From NCBI RefSeq assembly GCF_011386835.1, contig NC_088792.1:218894394-218958393 (forward strand): DNA of 64,000 nt, written 5' to 3'. Source of the stretch: Chrysemys picta bellii (taxonomy: Eukaryota; Chordata; Testudines; Emydidae). Positions 12,303-24,956 of the stretch are shown one piece after another (the stretch's first letter is position 1; each line of letters starts with the position of its first letter). A program made the position numbers and the translations under genes. A model generated the notes under the pieces. It made no database searches. It was not told the origin of the DNA and saw only the letters and a program-made list of their open reading frames with translations.

Positions 12303-12606
12303 ATGGAATGGTGGTCATAATGATATATATATCATTGCAAAGTGGAGAATCTCTCTTATAGATTCAAGTCATTTTAAAATATGAAGTTTGTTCCTAGATA
12401 ATTTTAATGGATTTCTTAATATATTAATATTATATCATTCATAAATCAAGTTGTCCTCTGATCCATTTACAAGATGGCTTCAATTTGTCATGTGAATGGA
12501 ACTTTAAAGATGTTGTCAAAGCTGGCTTAAGTACAGGACACGTCTGTACAAAGTATGGTGATTCGAACTTCAATCTCCATCATGAATAGTGTTCTCCAGG
12601 TTACTT

Positions 12607-12768
12607 AGAATCATAAAATATCAGGGTTGGAAGGGACCTCTGGAGGTCATCTAGTCCAAACCCCTGCTCAAAACAGGACCAATCCCCAGACAGATTTTTG
12701 CCCCAGATCTCTAACTGGTCCTCTCAAGGATTGAACTCACAACCCTAGGTTTAGCAGGTCTCCTGTTG
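12607..12768 (-). mobile_element. tRNA-derived turtle SINE with CR1-like tail
   Basis: In reverse orientation this matches the SINE at 23703-23895: a CR1-type tail (tcagggttggaagggacctctggaggtcatctag) followed backwards by the unique part (tgctcaaaacaggaccaatccccag) and a fragment of the tRNA-like head (aaccctaggtttagcagg). The head is partly lost. Confidence 0.88.
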
Positions 12769-14811
12769 ACATAGAGTGGACATACACAGAACCAGTTAGT
12801 GCACTGCATGTGAAGCCCTGGGCGTGTAAGGCCATCATAGAGCTGTTGCTAGTCAGTCTTCATTTGTAGGATGAGTGCCACTTGTGCCTCTACAAACTTG
12901 GATGCTTAATGCTGGGTGGTTCCATGACCAGTTAGTATGCCAGTGTTCTAACATGCCCAAAGCTTAAACCAGAAAGCACCCGTTTGTGCCATACATAATA
13001 AATGGGTTAGGGGACAACTATATTGCAGCTGAGTCCCTTGGTTGGTTGTAATGATGGTTAAATGTGGCCTTACATGATAGGCTCTGAGGTGAGAAAGGAT
13101 AGCCCTTCCTGAACCTAGATTCTATATGGTGAGACCTGGTTTTAGTGAGCCAGATATGGTTGAGAGAGGATATCACATCAGATCACATGCCCGGAGCATT
13201 TCTTTCCTTCCCATAAATCTTTGATGTTTCTGATATCAGTTTCTCCTTATCAGATTTACATCTTTGAACCTACCTGTCCTATTTCTTCTTGACATTTTTG
13301 TTTTGTACCTTGTCCTTTGGATCTTACTGTGGGATTCAATGGCTGTGTAATTTGTCTGATTATGGTGCCATTCTGGTTTGTAAAATGCATATTTTAGGTC
13401 CTGCTGTCTGGACAGGATCAGGTCAGCTGGTCTTTTATCAGGACAGAATTTTCATGGGTGATAATTTACACAATTAAGACTAACCCAAAGGCTTAGATAC
13501 ACGGAGTCAAATTCTGGTCTCTGTTATACTGCTGCTAAATCCAGAGAAGCTTTAATTAAGACTGGAATTTGGCTCTGTGTATGTAAGCATAAATCATCAG
13601 ATTCTGTCTTGGTAAAAATACGTGGGGACTTGATCCAGTCTGGAGTGGAGGTCTTAAGACAAGCAATTTACAAACCAGAAGGGCAGTATGATGAAGTTTT
13701 ATTCAACAGAGTCACTCTGGATTTATACTGGTGTGAGCACAGAATTTGGCCCACAATATGCATCTTACTGTGCATCTGACCTTGTAGAAGGATTGTCTTT
13801 CATTTAGGATCTGATCTTGCACTATTGAAGTCAATGGGTGTTTCAACATTGACTTGAGAGCCAGTAGAATCAGACTTTTACACTGGTATAGATCGGAAGT
13901 AACATAATTTAAACCAGTAGTACTACACCAATGTAAAACTGGTGTTAGTGAGAACAGAATCTACCTCGCTAGAAGCATTAGACCTCTCACCAAAGCAGCT
14001 TTTTAGATCCTGCAGAACTCTTTCCAAAAACATCTCCGTTACCAGTATAACTCATTTTATGTTGAGGGAGGAGAATGTCAAATCCACACTCTCTCTTAAT
14101 ATGTTTTCTATTTCTGAGGAGTCCCACAAAACCAAAAGGAGCGACTTCTACACACTTTCCACAGAAAGAAATGGACTACAGCAGCACATGGAATGAATAA
14201 GTTTTATTTCAGCAGTAGTGCATGAGCCATTCCAGCCTCCTATAGGCCATTATGTAAAAGATGCATTGAGTCACTTCCAGCTGGGGGAAAGCTTGATACA
14301 GTTTCTCCTGGCTCAGCTAGAGGGAGACTCCTTTTTGGCTCACCTGCTGAAACTTGCTGCCTGTGGATCAGGAGGGTCACAGTTCAGATTTCAGATGTGG
14401 TAATGTGCAGGTGGAACACACAGCAAGTTCAGCAACCGGAAGGGATATTCCACTAATTGGTTAAGCCTGTTCTAATGTCTGGCCTCCAGTTGGCAGACAC
14501 TTTACTGACATTTTCCACTTAACAACAACCAAACCCACCAGAAAACCAGATATGCTTGCACAGCAGCCAGTCAGACAAGCCCATTTTCTTGAAGATGTCA
14601 TTACAAGTGATTTGAATTCAATCAGTTGTTCAGCAGAATAACTAGTTTGAACCAAAACCTATTGAAGTCATTTAGGAGTCTTTATATTAACTTCAAGGGG
14701 CTTTGGATCAGGCCCTTAAACGAGTGTATAAGGGTATATGTTATGGTATCAGAATAAATATTTTCATTATAAATGTTTTAATGCTATTGAGATACAATGA
14801 TATCTTTAAAA

Positions 14812-15044
14812 GGTAACAGAGGGTCCTGTGGCACCTTTAAGGCTAACAGAAGTATAGGGAGCATAAGCTTTCGTGGGTAAGAACCTCACTTCTTCAGATG
14901 CAAGATGACTTGCATTTGAAGAAGTGAGGTTCTTACCCACGAAAGCTTATGCTCCCTATACTTCTATTAGTCTTAAAGGTGCCACAGGACCCTCTGTTAC
15001 CTTTTACAGATTCAGACTAACACGGCTACGCCTCTGTTAAATGA
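14812..15044. mobile_element. Penelope-like element terminal unit in foldback form
   Basis: Two copies of one segment face each other: ggcacctttaaggctaacag...gcataagctttcgtgggtaag and its complement. They are followed by ttttacagattcagactaacacggctac, the common end of these units. I assign it to Penelope-like retroelements because the same terminal sequence adjoins a GIY-YIG endonuclease frame at 58150-59004 in this window. The inverted arrangement is typical of Penelope insertions. Confidence 0.8.
14915..14954 (+). ncRNA. Hammerhead-ribozyme-like motif in Penelope unit
   Basis: The core reads TTGAAGA (consensus CUGANGA), then a stem-loop gtgagg-ttctta-cccac, then GAAA and gcttatgctc. The latter gives a three-pair stem III (A-U, G-C, C-G) with a four-base loop and a UC cleavage dinucleotide. 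An extra A lies between the core and stem II, so activity is uncertain. The opposite arm (14859-14899, minus strand) carries a second copy with CTGAAGA. Confidence 0.5.
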
Positions 15045-15764
15045 TACCTTTATTATCCTACTTGGAAACCTTTCCAAATTCACCTCAAGCTGAAATTATT
15101 ATTATATTTTTTGCTGATTTTCAAATCTATAATTTCTTCTCTATTACAGCCCTTCACACTTTTTGCCTCAGCCTCAATAATAATAAAAAATTAGCAATTG
15201 TGGTTGTCACAGCAGCAATTATCCTTTATTTACAATAAAAGTGAAAGCACACAGTATTTTAATTAATATTGAATTATCAGTGCACTCCATGAGAAGTCAA
15301 ATATCCTTTTCAAAATAATATAAATTGTTTAAAAACATTTTATAATATTTTAAAAATAGTCATTGGAGGACTATTTCAGTACACTGGAAATATGTAGAAT
15401 CAAATTAGGAAAAATACATGGAGGAGAATTGCTCAGCTGTAGAATAACCAAGGTGATACAATCACGATTATATTTTTGGGGGAAGGAGGAGGAAAGAACC
15501 AAATCCTGAAAGTCAATTTTTTTGGTCATGGCCCTGACAAACATACAGCCTTAATAATTATAGATGGGTCAAAGCTATGAATTTCTGATCTGGATCCAAA
15601 AACCTATGAAATAGCGGTGGTGCTTATAGATGTAGGTTTTTGGTTAAGGGAATATCTCTAATAATGAGGATGAGTTTTGGCAATTTGTATAGTACCTTTC
15701 TTCTGAAAATATCTGTGTTTGTACAGTAAATGTAACCTGGCAACATCTTTGTGAGGTAGGATTT

Positions 15765-15860
15765 AGTATCATCCTCATTTTACACACTGGAACATTGAGG
15801 CTTGAGGGGCGAAACAAGTTTCCTAAGGTCACACGGGATGTTTGTAGCACAGCTGGGGAA
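15765..15860 (-). mobile_element. Old MIR/L2-like fragment
   Basis: The text catcctcattttacacactggaacattgaggc....aggtcacacgggatg is a degenerate antisense MIR/L2 core (usual form: cattttacagatgaggaaactgaggc...gtcacac). Confidence 0.55.
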
Positions 15861-15862
15861 AG

Positions 15863-15942
15863 AGCCCATGGGTGAAATCCTAGCCACGTTGACGTCAATG
15901 GCAAAACTCCCACTGAATTTACTACGGCCAGGATTTCACCCC
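15863..15942. repeat. Palindromic repeat (gggtgaaatcctagcc / ggccaggatttcaccc)
   Basis: The ends gggtgaaatcctagcc and ggccaggatttcaccc are inverted repeats around gacgtcaatggcaaaactcc. This is a dispersed palindrome common in reptile and bird DNA. Related fragments appear elsewhere in the window. Confidence 0.7.
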
Positions 15943-16741
15943 CTATCTTTTGTCTGTCACTGCTGTGCTTTAGCTACAAGACGGGCCTTTTCCGACATAA
16001 AGGGCCAGATCCAAGGACAGGCCAAGTGCCCTCAAATCCATGAGTTTATATTCCCTCATCTTGATGATTGCCATCTCCACTTTTATAGTCTCCCTAAATT
16101 CCAGATCTCCAAACTTCAGTTTGTCTGAAAAGCCATCTGATAAACTCTACCTGAACTTTAAAACACTTGTTGTCATTCTGCCCTGCCCAAATACTGGGTT
16201 AGTCAGTGTTTCAAATTTTAGTCTGTGCTATTGTGCATCAGCCAGAATGGAAATGTTAAGGTGGCTGGTACAGTATATGGTGGTGGAGGCCTCGCATGAG
16301 GCTTTCATAAAAATGGTCCCACAGGAGCCTTCCTCACTCTTTCAGTTTTGAAATAGTTTTACTGGCACAGGCCTGCAAGAAACTCATCAGATTATTGCAT
16401 CTGAACAGCAAGAGTCAATTTAATTTTTTCAGATTTCCAATGGAAGATGCTCTGAAATGATCTATCCAGAAAATGTTTATTTTCCCGTTTGGATTATGGG
16501 GTATTTATTTTAGCACACAATATTACAGGTTTCTCTCTCTATGCCTGTGGACATTTGTTTGGAACATTTGTTTGAATTTAAATAACTTACTTTCTCTGAC
16601 TCTGATTGGTTATACTGCCAGAACAGTTGGATTGTGGACAGGCCTAGCTTTTTAAGTGAACATTTTTGCAGACTCTTGTAATGGTCTGGAGAATGCAGAG
16701 ATAGCTGAAGTATAACCATACAACTCTGTGAAATAAGACAG

Positions 16742-17026
16742 GGTATGCTTACACTACGTAAAACCCCTGCAGCACCAAATCTCAGTGCTTGTCAGCTGAC
16801 TCAGGCTTGCGGGGCTTGGGCTGCAGGGCTGTAAAACTGCAATATAAACATTTGGGCTTGGGCTGGGCTCTGAGACCCTTCAAGGGGGGAGAATCTCAGA
16901 GCCTGGGGTCCAGCCTGAATGTCTACACTGCAATTTTATAGCCGTGCAGCCCGAGATCCATGGGCTTGAGTCAGCTGAACCAAGCCAGCTGTGTCTGTGC
17001 CATGGGTCTTTCATCACAGAGTAGAC
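16742..17026. mobile_element. MITE of the tgtagac-ended family
   Basis: The left end ggtatgcttacactacgtaaaac matches the terminal type of 27193-27729, and the interior phrases (ctgactcaggcttgcggggcttgggctgcagggc, cagcctgaatgtctacactgca) recur there. The right end (cacagagtagacc) is decayed. Confidence 0.7.
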
Positions 17027-17478
17027 CAGGGATTGGCAACCTGTGCCCCGTGGCCCGTCAGGGAAAGCCGCTGGCAGGCCAGTACTGTTTATTTACCTGC
17101 AGCGTCTGCAGGTTCGGCCGATCACAGCTCCCACTGGCCACGGTTCGCCGTTCCATGCCAATGGGGGTGCAGGAAGAGGTGGCCCAGCCCGCGCCGCTTC
17201 CCACAGCCCCCATTGGCCTGTCCTGACTCCGTGCTGTGTCCTGGAAGTGGCCAGCTCCAGGGTAGGGGGAGGGCAGGAGGCTCTGTGCACTGCTCTCACC
17301 CACAGGCACTGCCCCCCCAGCTCCCCTTGGCTGTGATTCCCAGCCAATGGGAGTGCGGAACTGGTGCTTGGGGCAGAGGCAGTGCATGGAGCCCCCCCCC
17401 CCCGCCTAGGAGCCAGACCTGCTGGCCACTTCCTGGGTGCAGCGTGGTGCCAGGGCAGGTAGGAATTAGCCTGCCTTA
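17027..17478. mobile_element. GC-rich hAT-type MITE, right end unclear
   Basis: The left end cagggattggcaacctgtg belongs to the same terminal type as 56679-56989 (caggggtaggcaacct) and 63754-64000. The interior has the ccaatggg..ccattgg inverted arms of that family. Its right terminus was not found. The 3' part (gtgccagggcaggt...gcctgcctta) may instead belong to the element that ends at 17896. The open frames across it on both strands are not genes. Confidence 0.55.
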
Positions 17479-17776
17479 GGCCTGGTCCCCACTAACCCCC
17501 CACTTCGGACTAAGGTACGCAAATTCAGCTACGTTAATAACATAGCTGAATTCGAAGTACCTTAGTCCGAACTTACCGCGGGTCCAGACGCGGCGCGGAG
17601 GCTCCCCCGTCGATGCCGCGTACTCCTCTTGCCGAGCTGGAGTACCGGCGTCGACGGGGCGAGCACTTCCAAGATCGATCCGGGATCGATTTATCGCGTC
17701 TAAACCAGACGCGATAAATCGATCCCAGAACATCGATTGCCTGCCGCTGGACCCTCCGGTAAGTGTAGACGTACCC
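17479..17776 (+). mobile_element. Two-hairpin MITE, possibly Harbinger type (copy 1)
   Basis: It starts ggcctggtccccactaac and ends gtaagtgtagacgtacc. There are two hairpins: ttcggactaaggtac paired with gtaccttagtccgaa (17504-17571), and gggatcgatttatcgcgtct paired with its exact complement (17682-17726, five-base loop). A second copy lies in opposite orientation at 60561-60828. Many CpG sites survive, so the insertion is young. A TTA flank is seen at the left only. Confidence 0.82.
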
Positions 17777-17896
17777 TGAGACCCGCAGCACTGCCGATCG
17801 GCGTTTTAACAGCCTGGTCTGTGGTGCTGACTGGAGCCGCCAGGGTCCATTTTCGACCGGGCATTCTGATTGAAAACCAGATGCCTGGCAACCCTA
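17777..17896. mobile_element. Right part of a hAT-type MITE (ends tggcaaccctac)
   Basis: The sequence gagccgccagggtccattttcgaccgggc....gaaaaccagatgcctggcaaccct is the right end of a turtle MITE family. The two-hairpin MITE at 17479-17776 appears to be inserted into it, and part of the left half may be the sequence before 17479. Confidence 0.6.
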
Positions 17897-18043
17897 CAGA
17901 CAATGGGCCTGGTTTTCTACTGGCCTGTTCCTTGTGCCATCATTTATACTGTCTCAAACTGGGTATAAACTGCTACTGTTCTGAATAGCTAGTATTGTAT
18001 TTTCACTTTGCATTGATGTAAAAGACTTCACAAGGCGAACAGC

Positions 18044-18158
18044 TAGGGTAGCCAATTTTGGCTGGACATATTTCTGGAGGTTTGATCACATGACATAGTC
18101 TTTAATTAAAGATTAATCTTTAATTCCTAGAGACTGCAGGACAATCCTGGCAACCCTA
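18044..18158. mobile_element. Short hAT-type MITE (115 bp)
   Basis: Starts tagggtagccaattttgg and ends tcctggcaaccc-ta. The flanks cgaacagc (18036-18043) and ggaacagc (18159-18166) match at 7 of 8 bases. A relative lies at 35225-35323. Confidence 0.85.
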
Positions 18159-18264
18159 GGAACAGCAGCAAAGCATCAGGATTTATGTGTTTTTTAAAAA
18201 ATGTTTGTGTTGTTTTCTGCAAATCCCCTAAGCTGCAGAATTTCTCCTTTCCAGAAGTCATAAG

Positions 18265-18777
18265 TAAGGCTAAGAGTTTGCCATGGTTATTTTTAGTAAA
18301 AGTCACGGAAAGGTCACAGGCAATAAACAAAAATTCAGGGAAGCCAGTGACCTGTTCCTGACTTTTACTGGAAATAACTATGACAAAATGGGAAGTGAGG
18401 CGGGTCCAGCAGCCATGGCTGCTGTGGCTCGGGGGTTCCCCCTGCTGCCCACGGTGGCCAAGAGTGCAAGGTCCTCCCCTGGTGCTACTGTTAGCTGGGA
18501 GCTGTGGGGTCCCCACCACAGCCCGTGTGGCTGGGAGCTGCAGGAGGGAGAAAGGGGATCCCCACCACCCATGTTGGTTTGGTGCTGCAGGGTCTCCCTG
18601 CTACTCGCAGGGGCTGGGAGCTGCGGGATCTCCCACGGCCTGGCAGCTGAGAGCTGCTGGGCTTCCACCAGCTGATGCATCCAGCCATGCTGCCCCTAGG
18701 CTGAAGCAGAAAATGTCCCGGAGGTTTCTGGAAGTCATGGATTCTTCCGTGACCTCTGTGACAAAATCTTAGCCTTA
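18265..18777. mobile_element. hAT-type MITE with perfect 8-bp TSD (taaggctaag family)
   Basis: The ends are taaggctaagagtttg and caaaatcttagcctta. The flanks are gtcataag at 18257-18264 and 18778-18785, a perfect 8-bp duplication. Subterminal parts are also inverted (gtcacggaaaggtcac / gtgacctctgtgac). The GC-rich interior creates open frames on both strands that have no domain. Confidence 0.93.
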
Positions 18778-18789
18778 GTCATAAGCATT

Positions 18790-21700
18790 CTCATCCATTC
18801 CTTTTTTCCCTTTTGCTCTGAATGTTCTCACAATGTAGAGGGGTTCTGTTTCCCAACAGATATCTGAGATCATGTGGAAATCCATTTGTCATCAGTGTAC
18901 AGTAGTTGCTAAACAGATAGAACTTTTAAATCCTCTCTGGGAAACAAGTGACAGAGACATTTAGCTAACCTAAACAACACATTTCAAACTAAGTACTGTA
19001 CTATCTAAATGACTTCTAGCTGAACAGCCAACCCTCTCAATTGAATAGCTTGAGAAAGCCAGGACCAGAGGATGCTGGGAAGCTTGCCTTTTTGAGATCA
19101 ATAGATATACTTGTAACTGTATTGAACCAAGTTTGAAGTCTCTGTCAAACCTTTGCCTCCTGATTTAACGAGAAGGCACTGTCAGTAGTACTCAGCTATC
19201 CAGTAGATGGCATAGAATCTCCGGTCACATCTGTATTAGAAAGATATTTTAAATAGATCTAGTGCAAACAGTGCATACCCACACTGTAGACATACTTCAG
19301 TAGGTTTAAATCTTGCTTTTATTGGTTTAGTTTAATTTGGTAATTTTTAATAAATTTAAATAGCTGTATCTTAAGTGCCTGCATGGATTTAAGTAGATCA
19401 GTTTTAAAATAAATCTAGCTAAACCAGTGTGATTTTCTAGCATAGGCAAGGTCTTATACTGCTCTTGACTTGCATACATTGACATCAGTGTCAAAGCTCC
19501 CGTTGCCTTTAGTGGCCCAGGATTGGGCTCTAAGGGCAGTATATATGATGTATGTATTATTATCCTGACTCCAAAATATGACTAGATCAATTTTGGAATG
19601 CAAGGTTCCTGATTAGGATACTTTCATTGCTGGGCTTTTATTAATGACAGTGTCTACTTTAAGCTAAAAAATTGTGTAAAAGAAAAGGCGTTAATACATA
19701 GCTAATATACACTGAAACCTTTTTATTAAATTAAAAAAAGAAAATGGATTTTAAATGTAAACAGCCCCCTGCTATGCTGCGAGCCCAAGCACACCCGGAT
19801 TCCTGTATGGTTGCTTGAGAACCAGAAAGTGAAGGTTAATGCAGTAGAGCCCAGAGGCCCCAGTAATAAGAAGAGCGGGTGCTGTACTTGAATGGAAGTA
19901 ATGAAACAAATCCATCTAGTTTCACTGTCCAAACTGAGTATTTTTTAAAGCATACCTGGTGAACATAAATTATATTTAAACAATTGAACAGTTTTGATGA
20001 TCAATGGTGTTAATAACACAGGTAAGTATTTTTTACAATTTCCACCTAGACACTGTCTCTTTAAGTTAATCACTCTGAACTTTCAATTATTAGGAGTTTG
20101 AATTGTTCTGTCTAAATGCTCTTGGCAACCATCACAAACATAAAGCAAACCCAACAACAAACTCTTGAGAACTATTTATATAAAAGCCAATAATCAGACA
20201 GGATAATAAAACAATGGTTTACAAGAAGCCCAAATAAATTCCAGTGCCCTTCTGAGCAAGATGGCCTGTAGCTAGTCAATAAGTAAACATTCTCACCACA
20301 TAAAGTGAGAGATTGGAGTGACTGCTAAAAAGAGGAAAGCAAATAAATCTGAACAAGCAGAATGGCCTATGTTCTCATGCAACTCAATCCTTAGAAAATG
20401 GTCTGATTTGGATTTTTTAAAAATAACTTTAAATGCTTTAGTCATTTGAAAGTTGCCCAAAATTAAGAGAAAACTATACTTGAGGAAGCAAAGTGGTGTC
20501 CCCTTTGATTAAGTGAGCTGTTGTCTAAGGAAACCTCCATATTATGATTGGATCCTTTTGCGATTTACTTCAATGGGAAAATTTCCATTGAATTAGAGAG
20601 TAGCAGGACCAGAACGTATATTTTCATTAACCATTTCAAGACAGTCCTACCTCTTGGGATATTCATTTTTTTACCAAATGCATGTGTCTTGCTGAGTTCC
20701 TGTTGATTAAGGGGCAGATATTTTTTATTCTGTATTGCAACTCTTATTACTGTTCATGGGAGTTATGCAAGACATTTGTGCTCTGGTGAAAAAAGAATCT
20801 GAAACTTTGGTGTCCTTTGAAATACCCCAGTGCTATTGTACGGTATATTATACTTAGTGATTCCCATTGGAAAACTTTGTTCTCATGTGTCTTAATAAAT
20901 GAAGACCTGTGCCATTTCTATTTTACTGATATAACCGTATTTAGGCAATGCCACTATCCAATCCAATCCTGCATGCCTCCTTTACTGACTACTCACATCA
21001 GAAAGGTCTATAGAATCTAGATCCATAGTTAAGTATCTGTCGTTTCAAGTCTAAATTCTTTAAAGGGACTTTGAAGAGAGACAAATTAAATGTTGTTGCT
21101 TAGAATTCAGCCTGGTTGATGAAGCCAAGGTACACATTGCATAGGTGGATATAACTCCACTTTGTCTTGATGTCCTCCAAGCAGCACCAAACTGGAAAGG
21201 GCTGAATTTGGCCAATTATGTTTAAATTTCCCTTTGCCATATAACTCTGTTTTATAAACAATACTGTTGCGTGCTTTTCCTTAAAGCAGTGTTCTCCCTA
21301 AGAATAATGGACAAGTTTAAAAAAAAAAATGCTGCTGACGTTGAACAGAAAGTCAGCACTGAGGGATGACATTTTTTTTCCCTTTAGTGAATTGTCTCAC
21401 ATCTGTAAAAGCTGACTTGTGATAATTCAGGCTCTGAGGTTACAATAGCTGTAATGGACTCTCTTTGTGATCCCAGGCACAGCCAAGAATAGTTAACCAT
21501 ATAACAAGCCAGCTGTTTCTTCTACACTAATGACTTATTTGAGAAAGCTTAAGGACATTTAATGATATATTACAATAATTTGAAACATTCATCCTGCATG
21601 CTAAATAGCAAAGTTGAGGGGTAAGGAGACAGCAAAACCCAGATACTCTCTGGTGGTGAAGAAACAATTTTTTACCAATAAAAATAAATTGTAGAAGCTT

Positions 21701-23400
21701 CTGTTGTTCAATTGTAATCAAATAACATTGATTTCCACATTTTATTTACAAATTATATACATCTTTCATTTGCATCTTGTAATGCAGGAAATACTTAATC
21801 ATATGTTTGCATTCAAATCCAGTACATTATGTGCAGTACATTTTGAAGTAGTATAACTAATGATTTGTGCAGATATAACTTAAGACGGGAAGTATATTTT
21901 ATTGTAGTCTATTTAAATGTTGGGGAAACAGGGATATTAAAAAATAAAACATTACCTAAATCTAGCAATGTACCCAACAACAATTCTGGCAGCCATCTCA
22001 TGGAGAGTAGCACCTTTGCTTTGTGAGTACTTTCATTGGTTACAATGGAAGAATTAATGTTTCTCAATGAGAGTGAGGATAGAAGAATCTGACCTGGTTC
22101 TAGCAGCCTTATTTGCACTGAATAGCATTAAATTCTGCATGCAGACCCATGTAAGTGTGAATAAGAGTGACAGAATGTGGCCACTAGATTTTTATTTGGC
22201 CATAAGAACTGAGGATGGTGTGTCATGTCTGTTATTGCCTGAAGCCTGTGTGGGATCAGTAGGAATGGGGTACTGTGTGGTGCAAGGGGACTTGCAAAGG
22301 GAATACAGGACTTTGCACCTGTATATGACTTGTTCAAAAATCCAGTCCAGATTAGTAGTGGCCGAAACTCATTATTGTTTCATGGCTACTTAATGCCAAA
22401 TGGGAAGTGAGTTTGTCATCTCAATTCAGTTCTTCCTAGACAGGTGGCACATCACAAAACCACCACTACAGCTGGCATTATTTGGTACCCTTGTTGTGAC
22501 TCTCAGTAGGGAGGACAACAACTGACAGCATATAGATAATGCATTCTTCTTGTACCCCTCGAGGTGGTATTTTCAGGTCAGGGTTGAAAGGTACCTTGGT
22601 AAGTCAGGATGTAGATAAGTTTATCCTGATGTTAAAGGATTTTGGTCTCCGTGATTATCACATAGACATCTTTAAAAATGAATATATTATCTAAAAAGAA
22701 CGACAATAAAATAATAAAACAACACAGGCCAGGTCTACAGATAGCGTAAACGGATGTAGTTCCATTGACCTCAGGGGTCAGGCTCTATCCCAGTATATGT
22801 CTTTAGAGGTTACTTTAGAATTTTGCAATAAATATCTTAATTTTACATCCCTTTCCACCATAAAAAACAAATCAAGCCCCTCCCAGGTGTATCTACATCA
22901 TTTGCAATTAACGTACGTCAGAGCTACAACCCATAAAGCTTGCCCGGGACCTTAAAGATGCTACAAGAGACTTAAAAAAATTCCTTACATTTGGTTTGTC
23001 AGAAATCTTCAAAGGCTCACCCCCAGTCACCACCTCTACCGTGAAAATTACAGCAAAGTTGAGTGGAAGCTAGAATTTTTCCAAAATACTTTACTTCAAA
23101 CTGTCTAATCTGGGACAGATTTCCAGAGGATTTTAGTTCGGATTAAGATTTTTTTAAAGTGAGAAAAGTAATGGAAGTTGATGAATAGCTTTTACAACAT
23201 CCTGTCATGCATATGGTTGAATTTATCATGCATCTTAACACACAGAGAGGCAAAGCTTGATAAGCAATTTTATTGGGTAATTACTTTTTTTTTTATATTC
23301 GCAAATAAAACAGATTGATTTCCAGCTTGAAGTAATTTACTAACACATTATAAACTCGTCAGATGCTAACATGGTACAGTACGCCTCATTTCCTGTTTAC
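18790..23400. other. Intronic AT-rich stretch, nothing recognised
   Basis: No element with clear ends is seen. Short fragments of the caatggg-type palindrome family occur at about 19470-19530 and 20545-20600. Confidence 0.5.
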
Positions 23401-23437
23401 TAAATAATCCTTTGGATGTTTGTTTTGTGTCTTTCAG

Positions 23438-23617
23438 GTTAAACCTGGAATTGTTTTTTGCCAGCGATGTCATGAAGCCTTGTGTTAGAGTCCTCCACTT
23501 GAGGGAAAACATTGCCTCACTGGCTCAGCTTCTTGCTAGCACTAGCCACGGTGGATTCCCAGTGGTTTACAAACCCAAGCCAGACCAAGTAGAGGTGTTC
23601 CTAGGTACTATTACAAG
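23438..23617 (+). CDS. CLC gene exon: linker and first CBS domain (CBS1)
   Basis: The acceptor is tgtctttcag and the donor is ACAAG|gtaaaa. The first base completes an arginine codon with the last two bases of the 7198-7364 exon. It then gives 59 codons and two bases, again a phase-2 end. The product runs from LNLELFFASDVMKP through SLAQLLASTSHGGFPVVY to VEVFLGTITR. The DVM.P start, the hydrophobic helix and the GFPVV strand are classic for the first CBS domain of eukaryotic CLC proteins. That domain is cytosolic and binds nucleotides or mediates dimer contacts in family members. The spacer between the two halves of the domain is short, as in CLC-7, and lacks the long insertion of CLC-6. The preceding intron is about 16 kb. 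Confidence 0.93.
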
Positions 23618-23702
23618 GTAAAAGATTATCAAGCTATTTCTTTGTTGTATGGCCTTTCTGGCCATCTTTCAGGTTATGAAAGAAATGTTTCACACACTGT
23701 AT

Positions 23703-23895
23703 TTAGGGGGGAGGGATAGCTCAGTGGTTTGAGCATTGGCCTGCTAAACCCAGGGTTGTGAGTTCCCTCCTTGAGGGGGCCATTTAGGGATCTGGGGCAA
23801 AAATCTGTCTGGGGATTGGTCCTGCTTTGAGCAGGGGGGTTGGACTAGATGACCTCCTGAGGTCCCTTCCAACCCTGATATTCTATAATTCTAAG
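23703..23895 (+). mobile_element. tRNA-derived SINE with CR1-like tail
   Basis: The head ggagggatagctcagtggtttgagcattggcctgctaaa contains a good A box (tagctcagtgg), with a B-box-like ggttgtgagttc after it. The tail (ttggactagatgacctcctgaggtcccttccaaccctgatattct) matches the CR1 3' end, which lets CR1 reverse transcriptase mobilise it. This is the classic cryptodiran turtle SINE plan and a main reason for calling the organism a turtle. Confidence 0.93.
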
Positions 23896-24956
23896 ATTAT
23901 AGGGTGTAAATACAGGTCTTGGTCCTGCTTTCATTGAAGCCAACAGCAAATCTCCCTTTGATTGAAGCAGATTTGGGACACGGATGTGTGTCATATAAGA
24001 TATTGCTTGGAGAGCTCCAAAGAGGTGCCCCAATATGGTAATGTGGGTCCATAGGAAATGGGAAATCCTTGAAAGCTCACAAGAATTATAATGCAGAAAG
24101 AATTAGGAGATCAAACTAACCATAAAAATAAGCCAAGTCAAAAGAAAAGTAACCTGCTGAATAATCACAATCATCTTCCTTTTTCAATATGTGCTTTTAC
24201 TGGAATTAAATGCTATTAAGATAAAACATATCACAGTCAAGATAAAACAACAAAGTCAGAAGCGCAAACAACAGATTACTGTAAACAGGATTTAGTCTAA
24301 GCAAACTCTGTCATAGTGCGGACTATCAAAGGGTAAAGAAAATCTCCTGATAAAGAAACTATTGCTGGAACTCCATTTCATAACAACACAAGTTTGACTC
24401 CATTCCTGCAGGAATGGACCTTAAGATTAGCCTCCATTCTTGGGGAGGGGTGGGTCAGAAGTGGAAGAAATTGCAGCTTAATCACAACCTTGCTTATAAT
24501 TGGGGAGGAGGGGGAGAAGGAAAATAATGCACACAAATGCTGGTAAACAGGAATTCATATATCAAAAAGCAATAAAGTATTAATCCATATAATCACCATA
24601 ACATAAACATGCAGCTGTTCAGTTTCATAATAATATTATAGTGTCTTGTGCAATGAAAGACACTATGTAGATACAAGTTCCTAAAACTCTTGAGTCTTTT
24701 CAAGCTTTCCTTAAAAGAAGTCCTTTCACCTACTGCTGGAGTTCTACCACCACTGGAGTTGAAGCCAGAAACTGCTTAATAACAACACAAGGATACAAAT
24801 ACTGTATCCAACTGAACTGGTAAAGTGAAGGCAGAGGCTCTTCAATTGAAATTTGACCAGGACTTACTCTTAGAAGAAGTACTCAAGGATCTTTATGGAC
24901 AAGTCAATGAGATGGCATTTATCATCTGGTTGAATTAACCCCTGGAACAAGACTAA

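Larger units (their letters stand above)
7365..23437 (+). other. CLC gene intron (about 16 kb, phase 2)
   Basis: The intron is bounded by AAAG|gtgagt and tgtctttcag|G. All interpretable content is repeats, listed separately. The stretches 10.4-12.1 kb, 12.8-14.8 kb, 15.05-15.75 kb and 18.8-23.4 kb show no gene or element that I can name. Confidence 0.85.

Noticed and set aside
14812..15044. CRISPR-like or riboswitch-like palindrome.
   Set aside because: The genome is clearly vertebrate and the same foldback occurs at other sites joined to Penelope sequence.
16991..17479. 162-codon plus-strand frame.
   Set aside because: It spans two different MITEs and has no domain.
18127..18772. Frames of about 130 codons on both strands.
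   Set aside because: They fall within the hAT MITE at 18265-18777 with its GC-rich interior.
23703..23780. tRNA-like sequence that might be a tRNA gene.
   Set aside because: The anticodon arm and acceptor stem do not close, and a CR1-type tail follows: it is a SINE head.
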